Assembly: GCA_963715785.1 (NCBI GenBank)
Contig: OY970276.1
Span: 1-64,000 of the forward strand
Direction: 5' to 3'
Length of the DNA: 64,000 nt
Source of the DNA: LD21 sp963715785
Lineage (GTDB): Bacteria > Bacteroidota > Bacteroidia > Bacteroidales > VadinHA17
Shown: one piece after another, positions 17,372-26,104 of the stretch
Position numbering within the stretch: position 1 is the stretch's first letter
Layout: the number at the start of each line of letters is the position of its first letter
The notes under the pieces: generated by a model
Seen by the model: only the letters and a program-made list of their open reading frames with translations
Databases searched by the model: none
What the model was told of the DNA's origin: nothing
Program-made: the position numbers and the translations under genes

Positions 17372-19177
17372 TTATTTAATTCCTTTTACGTCAAAGAAAC
17401 ATTTTATCGGAACATTATATTTCTGATCGATATCAGGAATGCCATTCCCGTTTGTATCTTTCATAGATTCAAGATATTCCTTGAGCGCCAGCCACTCCTT
17501 CCCTTCCTGGACACCAGCGACCTTCTCATCCGTATCAATCACAAGCGTCTTTGTATTCTTCACTTTATTCCCTGATTCATCCTTTGGAATCACGTTTATA
17601 AGCCCAAAACTCATCTTTTTTATTATTCCCATAAATTCCAGCATGTAGGAATTGGCAGTGACAGCATAGAGTGTTTTATTCTTTTTTGAAAAATCAACAT
17701 TCACCAACTTGCCATCAGGATGGACAATCTCTATTTTCTTTATTTTTCTAAGCAGCCCTTTAGCCGGATCATATTCAACACGTATACCTGAATAATAACA
17801 GTATTCGTCGGGGCTCGATTTATAAGCTACCTGTAATATTTCGAGAATGCTTTTCAGCTCCCTTCCTGTTATATACATCCTTGAGAGTGCATATCCCGGC
17901 ACATTATCTTTTCCCGAACCCAGTGACATCACGCGGAATATATCAGATGCCGATTGTTTTCCCGGAAGTATGGCATCACGAAGTACGCCGGCAGCAACCA
18001 TACTGACATCTGTACCTTTACTGTTATTTTTGTTCACATAATAATGAATAGCATCGGCAACAAGAGGCCCCAGATTACTCGCTAAAAAATTCCCGGTTTC
18101 ATTGCCTTCAAGAACAAATCCCGATTCAGCGACAGGTTTATCATATGTCATTCCAAGCGGCTTTAGAATCTCATTTGCAATTCTCTCTTTCTGAACTGAT
18201 ATTATCTGATCCGTATTTTTGTCACCCATAATTTTATCATTTACCGGAATAAGAGTATATCCCTCAACCGCAACATTACCATTAGAATATGTTAATGAAA
18301 GCCGTCCGACAAATTTTCCGAATTCCCCTGCCTGCACAATAGTCACCCCATTCACAATCAGAGGCTTGTAAAGAGTGCTATGAGTATGTCCTCCAATAAT
18401 TACATTAATGCCTTTTACTTTTTTTGCCAATTCAGCATCTTCCCCGCCCCATTCTCCATTCTTTTCTTTTGTCAGACCCGAATGCGATAAACATATTATT
18501 ATATCACATTTCTCTTGCTTCAACTCTTTTACCATTTTCCTGGCAAAATCAGTTTGTTTTTCAAATGTGACAGGCGCGGATTTAGGAGCAACTTTTACAG
18601 CATCCTTGCCAAGGAGAGAAAAGAATCCAAACTTAATACCATCTCTGTCCATGATAATCTTCCTGCTTAAGACATTGTCAGATAATAGCTTTTCGAGACC
18701 ATCATCGCCCGGGTCATTTTTACTAAATATCGCATTCCCGATAAGCACTGATGGTATGGGCCCTTTTTCTGCGGAAGCATTTATTACATCTGCCAGCCAT
18801 TGTGGCCCGAAATCAAATTCGTGATTGCCAAAACAGGTGATATCGTAGCCCATAGATTTCATGAGCGAAAGCTGAAATCCTGTTTCTTTTTCTAGCGCCT
18901 GGAATAGAGTGCCCATCAAAAAATCTCCTGCATCGATAACCAGAGTAGTTCCCGGATTATTCTCTTTTTCATTTTTTATAATGGAAGCGATCCGGGCAAA
19001 ACCACCTACTGTATTATCATCATCCGTTTTTAGTGGCGAGTAAGCCGATTCAGGCCCAAAACCTAAAATATGTGAGTGAAGATCATTGGTATGAAGAATT
19101 GTGATCTTTTTTCCTGGCTGACCATACAGAGTGATGGCCGAAACAAGACAAATGAATAATAATGAGGTTCTTTTCAT
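17372..19177 (-). CDS. Exported 5'-nucleotidase/2',3'-cyclic phosphodiesterase (UshA family)
   Basis: 601 residues with a signal peptide (1-19, ending LYG|Q). The N-terminal calcineurin-like domain shows the dimetal motifs LHTNDLHSH, GDFLMGT, GNHEFDFG, CLSHSG and GGHTHS. The C-terminal 5_nucleotid_C domain runs from about residue 345 to 550 (ASNLGPLVADAI, DVSMVAAGVLR). The tail contains DTNGNGIPDID, a calcium-type loop. It probably dephosphorylates extracellular nucleotides to allow nucleoside and phosphate uptake. It is a monocistronic unit with its own -7 box at 19200-19207; the TerC operon downstream has a separate promoter. Confidence 0.9.
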   Translation of the reverse strand: MKRTSLLFICLVSAITLYGQPGKKITILHTNDLHSHILGFGPESAYSPLKTDDDNTVGGFARIASIIKNEKENNPGTTLVIDAGDFLMGTLFQALEKETGFQLSLMKSMGYDITCFGNHEFDFGPQWLADVINASAEKGPIPSVLIGNAIFSKNDPGDDGLEKLLSDNVLSRKIIMDRDGIKFGFFSLLGKDAVKVAPKSAPVTFEKQTDFARKMVKELKQEKCDIIICLSHSGLTKEKNGEWGGEDAELAKKVKGINVIIGGHTHSTLYKPLIVNGVTIVQAGEFGKFVGRLSLTYSNGNVAVEGYTLIPVNDKIMGDKNTDQIISVQKERIANEILKPLGMTYDKPVAESGFVLEGNETGNFLASNLGPLVADAIHYYVNKNNSKGTDVSMVAAGVLRDAILPGKQSASDIFRVMSLGSGKDNVPGYALSRMYITGRELKSILEILQVAYKSSPDEYCYYSGIRVEYDPAKGLLRKIKKIEIVHPDGKLVNVDFSKKNKTLYAVTANSYMLEFMGIIKKMSFGLINVIPKDESGNKVKNTKTLVIDTDEKVAGVQEGKEWLALKEYLESMKDTNGNGIPDIDQKYNVPIKCFFDVKGIK

Positions 19178-19199
19178 GGGTCAGAATTATGAGTGTTTA

Positions 19200-19207
19200 C
19201 AAATCTA
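19200..19207 (-). promoter_or_regulatory. -7 box of the 5'-nucleotidase gene
   Basis: Minus-strand TAGATTTG, 23 bp before the ATG at 19177. Exact TAnnTTTG match; the -33 element is not clear. Confidence 0.4.
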
Positions 19208-19282
19208 AATATTTATAATGAATCAGATAGTCATATGTTAATGCACTTTCCGCGCACTCATCACAGTGCGTTATATCAACTA

Positions 19283-20575
19283 CTATACCACCTCCGCTAC
19301 AATAAAAGTACTGCCTCCTATAAAGATAAGATCAGATTCTGAAGCATTACTCTTTGCTGAGGACAGGGCAGCGGCAACAGAAGGGAAACTACGCCCCGTA
19401 AGCCCATATTTTGACGCTTCGGCCGCCAGTAACGATTCATTGAGAGCCCTTGGTACAGATGCTTTGGTAAAATAATAGAATGCATCAGCCGGGAAAAGTG
19501 GCAGGACTGATCCCAGATCCTTATCATTTACAAACCCCAGGACTATGTGTAAAGCTGATTTTGGTATTTGCTTTACCTGGGCCATGACATATTTCAGACC
19601 CTCCATGTTGTGCCCGGTATCACAGATTATTAATGGTTTTTCACTTAGTATCTGCCATCTTCCTTTCAGTCCTGTGTTAATGATCACATTTCGGATACCA
19701 TCAGTTATATTTTCCCCGGAGACATTAAATGCATGATTTAATATTCCGAAGGCAGCAAAAACTGCCTGAAGATTTTTTGACTGGTAATCGCCTCCGAGAG
19801 CTGAAACACCTTTAACCTTAGAATTACTCGACAATTCAGTCATCAGAAAGCCTCTCTCTCCATTCAATGCCAGAGATTTATCTAGCTCACATGAAAAGCA
19901 TTTATCGGCAAAAAGTATAGCAGAACCTGTTTCTTTTGCCCTGTTATTGAAAACCATTTCCGTTTCTTCCTGGGTTTCGCTTATTAAAACCGGAATTTTG
20001 TCTTTTATAATTCCGGCTTTTTCAACTGCAATTATTTCGAGAGTATTACCCAGAAGATCCATATGATCGTGTCCGATGTTAGTAATAACCGACAGAACAG
20101 GATTTATAATGTTTGTTGAATCCAGTCTTCCTCCAAGGCCTACTTCAACCACAGCTACATCGATGAGCCGTTCGGCAAAGTAATTAAAGGCCATTGCAAC
20201 GGTCATTTCAAAAAAAGAAGGTTTCAGTGAATCAATAATACCCTGATGATTTTCAGTGAACGAGATTACCTCTTGTTCAGGGATCATTTCCCCATTTACT
20301 TTTATTCTTTCCCTGAAATCCTTTAAATGAGGAGAGGTATATAGCCCGGTCTTATATCCTGCTTCCTGCAATACAGATGCAATCATGTGGCTGACTGATC
20401 CTTTGCCATTTGTTCCAGCAACATGAATCGTAAGATAATTTGAGTGCGGATTATGGAAGTAATTATCAAGCAGGATCGTATTTTCCAGATTATCCCTGTA
20501 AGCTGCTTTCCCTATCCTGTGATAAGCCGGCAGCTGACTGAACAGGAACTCCAATGTCTGGGAATATGTCATCAT
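19283..20575 (-). CDS. folC: Bifunctional folylpolyglutamate/dihydrofolate synthase
   Basis: 430 residues. Mur-ligase superfamily fold: P-loop HVAGTNGKGSVSHMIA near 50-65, YTSPHLKDFRERI, the NIGHDHMDLLG and EKAGIIK motifs, and a C-terminal domain with ICDTGHNMEG and HIVLGFVNDKD. Adds glutamate to folates (and to dihydropteroate) in the cytosol. GTNGKGS followed by SPHL is diagnostic for FolC against MurC-F. Starts with two adjacent Met codons (20575, 20572). No partner folate genes adjacent. Confidence 0.93.
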   Translation of the reverse strand: MMTYSQTLEFLFSQLPAYHRIGKAAYRDNLENTILLDNYFHNPHSNYLTIHVAGTNGKGSVSHMIASVLQEAGYKTGLYTSPHLKDFRERIKVNGEMIPEQEVISFTENHQGIIDSLKPSFFEMTVAMAFNYFAERLIDVAVVEVGLGGRLDSTNIINPVLSVITNIGHDHMDLLGNTLEIIAVEKAGIIKDKIPVLISETQEETEMVFNNRAKETGSAILFADKCFSCELDKSLALNGERGFLMTELSSNSKVKGVSALGGDYQSKNLQAVFAAFGILNHAFNVSGENITDGIRNVIINTGLKGRWQILSEKPLIICDTGHNMEGLKYVMAQVKQIPKSALHIVLGFVNDKDLGSVLPLFPADAFYYFTKASVPRALNESLLAAEASKYGLTGRSFPSVAAALSSAKSNASESDLIFIGGSTFIVAEVV

Positions 20576-20699
20576 GCTGTATGTCAGTGTGAGGTGTTTG
20601 AATTATGTTCTGCAGTAAATAACTTTAAGTACATTTGGCTGCTCATCCTGCAAAATAACAAACTTAGTAACTTGATAACAATATCTTCCTTAAAATAGT

Positions 20700-20707
20700 T
20701 ATTTTTG
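20700..20707 (+). promoter_or_regulatory. -7 box upstream of the PIN-PhoH locus
   Basis: TATTTTTG, exact TAnnTTTG, 54 bp before the ATG at 20762. The best upstream TTG (20672-20674) is spaced too far (25 bp), so support is moderate. Confidence 0.4.
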
Positions 20708-20761
20708 CAGGCATGACAATGTCTGTTTATTAAGACGTAAACATTTGATATTAAATCGTTA

Positions 20762-21295
20762 ATGATGAGAAAGAAACACAATAAGAAACTTTTTATAATT
20801 GATACCAATGTTTTACTTCATGATTATAAATGCATTTACAATTTTGAAGAAAATGATATTATCATTCCAATTGTTGTCCTTGAGGAACTCGACAAATTCA
20901 AAAGAGGAAATGATCTGATCAACTTTCATGCACGTGAATTTACACGGGAGCTGGATAAACTCTCGGGAGATATGCTGCTTACTGCCAATATTCCTCTCGG
21001 AGAAAATCTTGGGAACATGCATATCGAAACCGGCAAGGATTTTTCAGAAAAAGTAAGCCAGTCATTTCCCGAAAGAACGGCAGATCACAGGATTCTTGCA
21101 ATTGCCGAATATGTTTGCACTGCCAATAAGGACAAGACTGTTGTCCTCATTACAAAGGATATTAATCTGAGGATGAAGGCAAAATCGCTTGGTATAATTG
21201 CCCAGGATTATGAAAACGACAAGGTTGCCAATATTGATGATCTTTATAAAGGAATCAGGATTCTTGGAAGGGGTGAACCAGGAATCGATCAGTAA
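20762..21295 (+). CDS. PIN domain: N-terminal part of a frameshifted PIN-PhoH protein
   Basis: 177 codons. PIN-type RNase domain: LFIIDTNVLLHDY with D14 as first metal ligand, VVLEELDKFKRG, then ADHRILAIAEY and VLITKDINLRMKA. In the usual PhoH2/YlaK family this domain is fused in frame to a PhoH ATPase. Here the reading goes ...LYKGIRIL and then shifts into a short unrelated tail (GRGEPGIDQ). Removing one G at 21266-21267 gives RILEGVNQESISKLYE, joining smoothly to the downstream PhoH frame. So this is the 5' part of one gene broken by a +1 indel, either a sequencing error or a real mutation. The intact protein would be ~445 residues. Confidence 0.85.
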   Translation: MMRKKHNKKLFIIDTNVLLHDYKCIYNFEENDIIIPIVVLEELDKFKRGNDLINFHAREFTRELDKLSGDMLLTANIPLGENLGNMHIETGKDFSEKVSQSFPERTADHRILAIAEYVCTANKDKTVVLITKDINLRMKAKSLGIIAQDYENDKVANIDDLYKGIRILGRGEPGIDQ

Positions 21296-22100
21296 GCTTT
21301 ATGAAATTCCCGAAGGAGTAGGTTCATCAGAATTCAACCTTGAACCAAATCTCACTGGTCATCAGTTTTTCATAATGAAAAATAACGGATCAAGTGCTCT
21401 TGCGCATTATAATCCTGTAAATAAAACTCTTAACAGGGTAATTAAACAGACCACCTATGGTATTGATCCAAGAAATGCCGAACAGACCTTTGCAATTGAA
21501 GCTCTCTCTAATCCCGATATCCAGCTTGTTTCGCTGACCGGCAAAGCTGGCACGGGAAAAACGCTTCTGGCCCTGGCAGCCGCTCTTCAGCAACATAAGA
21601 GGTACAAACAGATCTTTCTTGCCCGCCCGATTGTTCCTCTTGCCAATCGCGATCTCGGATTTTTACCCGGAGATGTTAAGGAGAAGATGGATCCTTATAT
21701 GCAGCCACTCTATGATAACCTGACAGTCATCAAACATAAATTCAGCCACCAGAGCCCTGAATTCCTGAGGATTAATGATATGATGAAAGAGGAGAAACTT
21801 GTAATCACTCCTCTGGCATATATCAGGGGAAGGAGCCTTTCAAGCATTTTCTTCATAGTGGATGAAGCTCAGAATCTTACTCCGCATGAAATAAAAACTA
21901 TTATTACCAGGGCTGGAGAAGGAACAAAAATGGTCTTTACTGGCGATATTGAACAGATTGATTCGCCATATCTCGATACGGCATCAAATGGATTAAGCTA
22001 TCTGTCTGATAAAATGAAGGATCAGGATATTTTTGCGCATGTCAACCTGGTTAAAGGCGAACGCAGTTTCCTGGCTGAACTTGCGAGTAAATTACTTTAA
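21198..22100 (+). CDS. PhoH-family ATPase: C-terminal part of the frameshifted PIN-PhoH protein
   Basis: True homologous sequence begins at about 21266 (EGVNQESISKLYE); the 5' ~25 codons after the ATG at 21198 are out-of-frame PIN sequence. Walker A LTGKAGTGKTLLALA, the PLANRDLGFLPGD motif, Walker B SIFFIVDEAQNLT, and the sensor-like MVFTGDIEQID are all present, giving a complete PhoH helicase/ATPase core. PIN-PhoH proteins act as RNA helicase/RNases. Translation of this part alone would need an internal start, or the frameshift may not exist in the organism. Confidence 0.85.
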   Translation: MPRIMKTTRLPILMIFIKESGFLEGVNQESISKLYEIPEGVGSSEFNLEPNLTGHQFFIMKNNGSSALAHYNPVNKTLNRVIKQTTYGIDPRNAEQTFAIEALSNPDIQLVSLTGKAGTGKTLLALAAALQQHKRYKQIFLARPIVPLANRDLGFLPGDVKEKMDPYMQPLYDNLTVIKHKFSHQSPEFLRINDMMKEEKLVITPLAYIRGRSLSSIFFIVDEAQNLTPHEIKTIITRAGEGTKMVFTGDIEQIDSPYLDTASNGLSYLSDKMKDQDIFAHVNLVKGERSFLAELASKLL

Positions 22101-22228
22101 TACTGAGGACAAAAGCAAAAAGACAAAGGTGATAAGGATAAGATGAAATTTAACTTCGCGTAACTCCTTAAAACTCCGCAAAACTCGTGGTTAAAGACCT
22201 GCGAAAAAAAGTTAAAATATTTAAAAGT

Positions 22229-22908
22229 ATGCATATGAAATCAAGATCATTCCTGGCAATTTCACTGCTTATAACTACGATGCTAGCTTTCCCGAACGTT
22301 TCATCGGCTCAGTCCGGGTTAAAAAACAAACCTGATAAGGCTAAAAGCAACAAAATCATTCTCTTTAACGGTAAAGATCTGAATAACTGGGTTTTTAAAC
22401 TTAAAGACCCATCAGTCGATCCTTCCAGTGTTTTCACTGTTCACAATGGTATCATACATATTACAGGAAAGCCATTCGGATATATGAGAACCAAAGACAG
22501 CTATTCCGATTACAAACTTCATGTTGAATGGCGGTGGCCCTCAGAAGCAGCAAACAGCGGGGTTTTTGTGAATGCCCAGCCACCTGATTCAGTATGGCTG
22601 AAATGTGTGGAATGCCAGCTGCAGGCGGGTAATGCCGGAGATTTTGTTTGCATGAATGGTGCCGATATGACTCAAAGAACAGATAAGTCTAAACCGTTTG
22701 TAAGGAAACTTGCTGCTTCATCAGAAAAACCCACCGGCCAGTGGAATATAATGGAAGTCACATGTAAGGGTAACACTATAGAGGTGCATGTAAATGGCAT
22801 CCTTCAAAACAAGGGAACAGATGTAAATGTAAGCAGTGGGAATATTTGTCTTCAAAGCGAGGGCAAGATGTAGAATTCAGAAATGTCTATCTGACTAAAC
22901 TAAAGTGA
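22229..22908 (+). CDS. Secreted DUF1080 (3-keto-disaccharide hydrolase-like) protein with a 3' frameshift
   Basis: Signal peptide in the first ~27 residues (LAISLLITTM...SSA|Q); the ATG at 22229 (or 22235) fits it better than an upstream GTG at 22187. The body is a concanavalin-like DUF1080 domain: ILFNGKDLNNW, DYKLHVEWRWP, NSGVFV, WNIMEV, VNG. The frame hits TAG at 22871-22873 after SEGKM, but adding one A in the AAG at 22865-22867 restores SEGKDVEFRNVYLTKLK and a TGA at 22906, exactly the family's usual end. So the gene most likely carries a one-base deletion or base-call error in an A-run. DUF1080 proteins act on glycosides; the substrate is unknown. Confidence 0.8.
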
Positions 22909-22911
22909 TAA

Positions 22912-23009
22912 TGCAGTCAGCCTGAATAATTAACTACTTTGCAAAGTCACTTGAAATTCAATTAATTTACCCTAATCAGTTTTTCAGAAGTAAATTGATT
23001 CAGACTGCA
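22912..23009. repeat. Long-range inverted repeat between DUF1080 gene and mtaB
   Basis: TGCAGTC (22912-22918) and TGAAT (22923-22927) pair with ATTCA (22998-23002) and GACTGCA (23003-23009), giving a 12-bp interrupted stem around ~70 bp of AT-rich DNA. No T-run follows. It could be a weak termination structure or chance. Confidence 0.3.
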
Positions 23010-23101
23010 TCGGGACTGGTCCATTTGCTCCGACCGGAGCCGGGATAAGAGGAAAGAAAACCAGTTATCAAGTTCAATTCAACAATGATCATTAAAATAA
23101 A

Positions 23102-24406
23102 ATGGTTATAGAAAAAAGGAAAGTAGCATTTCATACCCTGGGTTGTAAACTTAACTTTGCTGAGACGTCAACTATCTCAAGATCATTCCCCCCCGAGAGC
23201 TTTGAAAGAGTTCCAGCGAACTCAAAAGCCGATATTTACGTAATAAATACCTGTTCTGTTACTGATTCGGCAGACAGAAAGTGCAGGCAGGCCATTAAAA
23301 AATTTATAAACATTTCGCCCAATGCCCTGATTGCCGTTGTAGGATGTTATGCACAGCTTAATCCGCAGGAGATCTCTTCGATTCCCGGAGTAGATCTGGT
23401 ACTCGGAACGAATGAGAAATTTGATATATCAGAGTACCTTGCCGGTTTTAAAAAGAAACAGAACACTGAAGTCCATTCATGTGAGCTTACATCAGAGGAT
23501 GGCTTTAATCCATCCTTCTCGATTGGTGACAGAACCCGTTCATTCCTCAAAGTTCAGGATGGCTGCGACTATGGATGTTCATATTGCACAATACCGATGG
23601 CTCGGGGTCGAAGCAGGAATCCCCTGAAGTCTTCACTTGTAGATGAGGCGGAGCTGATTGCCGAAAAAGGTGTGAAAGAGATTGTATTGACCGGTGTCAA
23701 TATCGGCGATTTTGGAAAGTCAACCGGGGAGTCGTTCACTTCTCTGCTAAAGGAACTTATTAAGGTAAAAGGCCTCGAAAGGATAAGGATATCCTCCATT
23801 GAACCAAACCTGCTCACTGATGAACTTATTGAACTGGCAGCAGCCAGCGATAATATCCTGCCACATTTCCACATTCCCCTTCAAAGCGGATGCGATAAAA
23901 TTCTCGGACTGATGAGAAGAAGGTATACAAGAGATACCTTTGCTTCGAGGGTGAAGATGGTTCTTCAGAAACTACCCCTGGCGGGCGTGGGAGCTGATGT
24001 TATAGTAGGATTCCCAGGTGAATCGGATTCAGATTTTGACGAGACTTTTTCATTCCTTGAGGCCATTCCGCTAAGCTATTTGCACGTCTTCTCCTTTTCT
24101 GAGAGACCAGGTACTGTTGCGCAACAGCTTCCAGCTAAAGTATCATATAATGATAAGGAGAAAAGGAGTAAAAAGCTCATTTCACTTTCAAAAATGAAAA
24201 ACCTTGAATTTAATAACCTTAATATTGGACTGGAAACAAAGGTGCTGTTTGAAAATACACGCATTGACGGACAGATAACCGGGTTTACATCCAATTATAT
24301 AAGGGTTGAACATACCTGGGATTCAAAACTGTCAGGACAGATAAGGAAGGTAAGGCTTTTAAGTATTTCGCCATCAGGAAGAATGAGTATAAAACTAATT
24401 GATTAA
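23102..24406 (+). CDS. mtaB: tRNA t6A37 methylthiotransferase MtaB
   Basis: 434 residues in three domains: N-terminal UPF0004 (HTLGCKLNFAET, CSVTDSADRKCRQ, VVGCYAQ supplying three Cys for one 4Fe-4S cluster), radical SAM with CxxxCxxC in GCDYGCSYCTIPMARGRSR (near 155), and a C-terminal TRAM-like segment (VLFENTRIDGQITGFTSNYIRVE). The TLGCKLN motif and length distinguish MtaB from MiaB and RimO. It converts t6A to ms2t6A at position 37 of ANN-decoding tRNAs. First gene of a five-gene operon with gaps of 3-12 bp or overlaps. Confidence 0.93.
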   Translation: MVIEKRKVAFHTLGCKLNFAETSTISRSFPPESFERVPANSKADIYVINTCSVTDSADRKCRQAIKKFINISPNALIAVVGCYAQLNPQEISSIPGVDLVLGTNEKFDISEYLAGFKKKQNTEVHSCELTSEDGFNPSFSIGDRTRSFLKVQDGCDYGCSYCTIPMARGRSRNPLKSSLVDEAELIAEKGVKEIVLTGVNIGDFGKSTGESFTSLLKELIKVKGLERIRISSIEPNLLTDELIELAAASDNILPHFHIPLQSGCDKILGLMRRRYTRDTFASRVKMVLQKLPLAGVGADVIVGFPGESDSDFDETFSFLEAIPLSYLHVFSFSERPGTVAQQLPAKVSYNDKEKRSKKLISLSKMKNLEFNNLNIGLETKVLFENTRIDGQITGFTSNYIRVEHTWDSKLSGQIRKVRLLSISPSGRMSIKLID

Positions 24407-24409
24407 TGT

Positions 24410-25207
24410 ATGACTGATCTAAAACAAATTTGCAATGAAATTGAAAATGCAGCCCGTGAGGCAGGTGCTTTCATTCTGAGGGAATCTGAAGGATTTGATA
24501 TTAACAGGACAGAAAGAAAGGGACTAAATGATTTCGTAAGTTATGTTGATAAGGGATCGGAAAAAATGCTTGTCGAGCGCCTAAGCGTGCTTTTTCCTGA
24601 AGCAGGATTTGTTACTGAAGAAGGAACATCAAAGAAAGTCGGTTTAAAATATTGTTGGGTGATAGATCCTCTTGATGGCACAACAAATTTTCTTCACGGT
24701 TTTCACCCGTTTTCCATAAGTATTGCTTTGAAGGAATACGATGAAGTTATTGCCGGAGTGGTATATGAGGTAAGCGGAAATGAGGTATTCACAGCCTGGA
24801 AGGGAGGAGGAGCCTGGTTGAACGGAACAAGGATCCATGTTTCAAAAGCCGCAACGCTGGCTGATAGTCTGGTTGCTACTGGATTTCCCTACAATGATTT
24901 CGGCAGGCTTGATTCATACCTGCAATGCCTGGGGTATTTCTGTAAGCATACTCATGGAATCAGGAGGCTGGGATCAGCTGCAATTGATCTTGCATATGTC
25001 GCCTGTGGCAGATTTGAAACCTTCTATGAGTACAGCCTTCATGAGTGGGATATTGCCGCAGGGATGCTTCTTGTAAGGGAAGCAGGAGGAAAAGTGAGTG
25101 ATTTTTCAGGAAATGAAAAAAATCTTAAGGGTGAAGAATTTCTTGCCGCTAACAGCCATGTTTATGCTGAAATCCTCGAAATTATCAGTAAATTTATGAA
25201 ATATTAG
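24410..25207 (+). CDS. Inositol monophosphatase-family phosphatase
   Basis: 265 residues. Li+-sensitive phosphatase fold with DFVSYVDKGSE, EEGT, metal-binding DPLDGTTNFLHG (about 85-96) and the C-terminal EWDIAAGMLLVREAGG. Could act on inositol phosphates, 3'-phosphoadenosine phosphates or sugar phosphates; the motifs favour SuhB-like inositol-1-phosphatase. Three bases after mtaB and in the same operon. Confidence 0.88.
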   Translation: MTDLKQICNEIENAAREAGAFILRESEGFDINRTERKGLNDFVSYVDKGSEKMLVERLSVLFPEAGFVTEEGTSKKVGLKYCWVIDPLDGTTNFLHGFHPFSISIALKEYDEVIAGVVYEVSGNEVFTAWKGGGAWLNGTRIHVSKAATLADSLVATGFPYNDFGRLDSYLQCLGYFCKHTHGIRRLGSAAIDLAYVACGRFETFYEYSLHEWDIAAGMLLVREAGGKVSDFSGNEKNLKGEEFLAANSHVYAEILEIISKFMKY

Positions 25208-25219
25208 CTTTTTTCTGTG

Positions 25220-26104
25220 ATGGCCGCTATCGGATATTACCTGTTTTACGGAATAAACTGGATCATAACACTTTTACCATTTCCTGTTCTCTATTTATTC
25301 TCTGATCTGCTTTACCTTCTGCTTTATTATATTGTTTCGTACAGACGGAAAGTTGTAGCTGACAATCTGAAGAATTCTTTCCCTGAAAAAACACCTGAGG
25401 AACTCAGAATCATAGAGAAAAAATTCTACAGGCATCTTGCCGATCTGATAATCGAGACTCTCAAACTCACACACATGTCGGAATCGACACAGAGGAAAAG
25501 ATTCACATATAGTAATCTGGAAATAATTGATGAACTCCGGAAGGAAAAGCGCGATGTAATTGCTGTACTTGGTCACTATAACAACTGGGAATGGCCAACG
25601 TTGCTTCCTGAATATCTCCAATATAATACTATAATTATTTACCGGCCGCTTCAGAACAGGTATTTCAATGATTTCATAAATGTCCACAGATCAAAGTTTG
25701 GCTTAGTTCTTACACCTACATCGCATGTAATAAGAGATATCATAGACTATAAGAACAGGGGCATCAATACACTTTCAATTTTTATATCGGACCAGATACC
25801 TGCGTGGGGTGATATTAAGTACTGGACAACCTTTTTGAATCAGGATACAGCCGTATATACCGGTGCCGGTAAAATAGCCTCAAAATACGATATGGCGATA
25901 GTATATTTCCATATTCAAAAAGTAAATAGGGGACATTACAATCTCAATGTGGAACTGCTTCATGACCATTCAAAAGGTCTGTCGGAAAACCTGTTAACGG
26001 AAACACATGTACGGAAACTCGAAGAGATAATCCGTGACAAGCCTGAATACTGGCTATGGAGCCACCGCCGCTGGAAACATAAAAAACCTGTTATAAATGA
26101 CTAA
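25220..26104 (+). CDS. Lipid A biosynthesis acyltransferase (LpxL/HtrB family)
   Basis: 294 residues from the ATG at 25220 (a GTG lies one codon before). An N-terminal hydrophobic segment (~5-35) anchors it in the inner membrane. LPLAT motifs: GHYNNWEW (His plus acidic residue in the HX4E arrangement), IIYRPLQNRYFNDF, SIFISDQIP and PEYWLWSHRRWKHK at the end, typical of LpxL-like enzymes. It transfers a secondary acyl chain to lipid A. The downstream GT2 starts inside its last codons, suggesting a shared envelope-lipid role. Confidence 0.9.
   Translation: MAAIGYYLFYGINWIITLLPFPVLYLFSDLLYLLLYYIVSYRRKVVADNLKNSFPEKTPEELRIIEKKFYRHLADLIIETLKLTHMSESTQRKRFTYSNLEIIDELRKEKRDVIAVLGHYNNWEWPTLLPEYLQYNTIIIYRPLQNRYFNDFINVHRSKFGLVLTPTSHVIRDIIDYKNRGINTLSIFISDQIPAWGDIKYWTTFLNQDTAVYTGAGKIASKYDMAIVYFHIQKVNRGHYNLNVELLHDHSKGLSENLLTETHVRKLEEIIRDKPEYWLWSHRRWKHKKPVIND

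Noticed and set aside
18408..18824. 138-codon plus-strand frame
   Set aside because: Fully antisense to the 5'-nucleotidase gene, whose motifs are intact.
21240..21275. Programmed ribosomal frameshift in the PIN-PhoH gene
   Set aside because: No slippery heptamer or following pseudoknot evident; a simple one-base indel explains the break.
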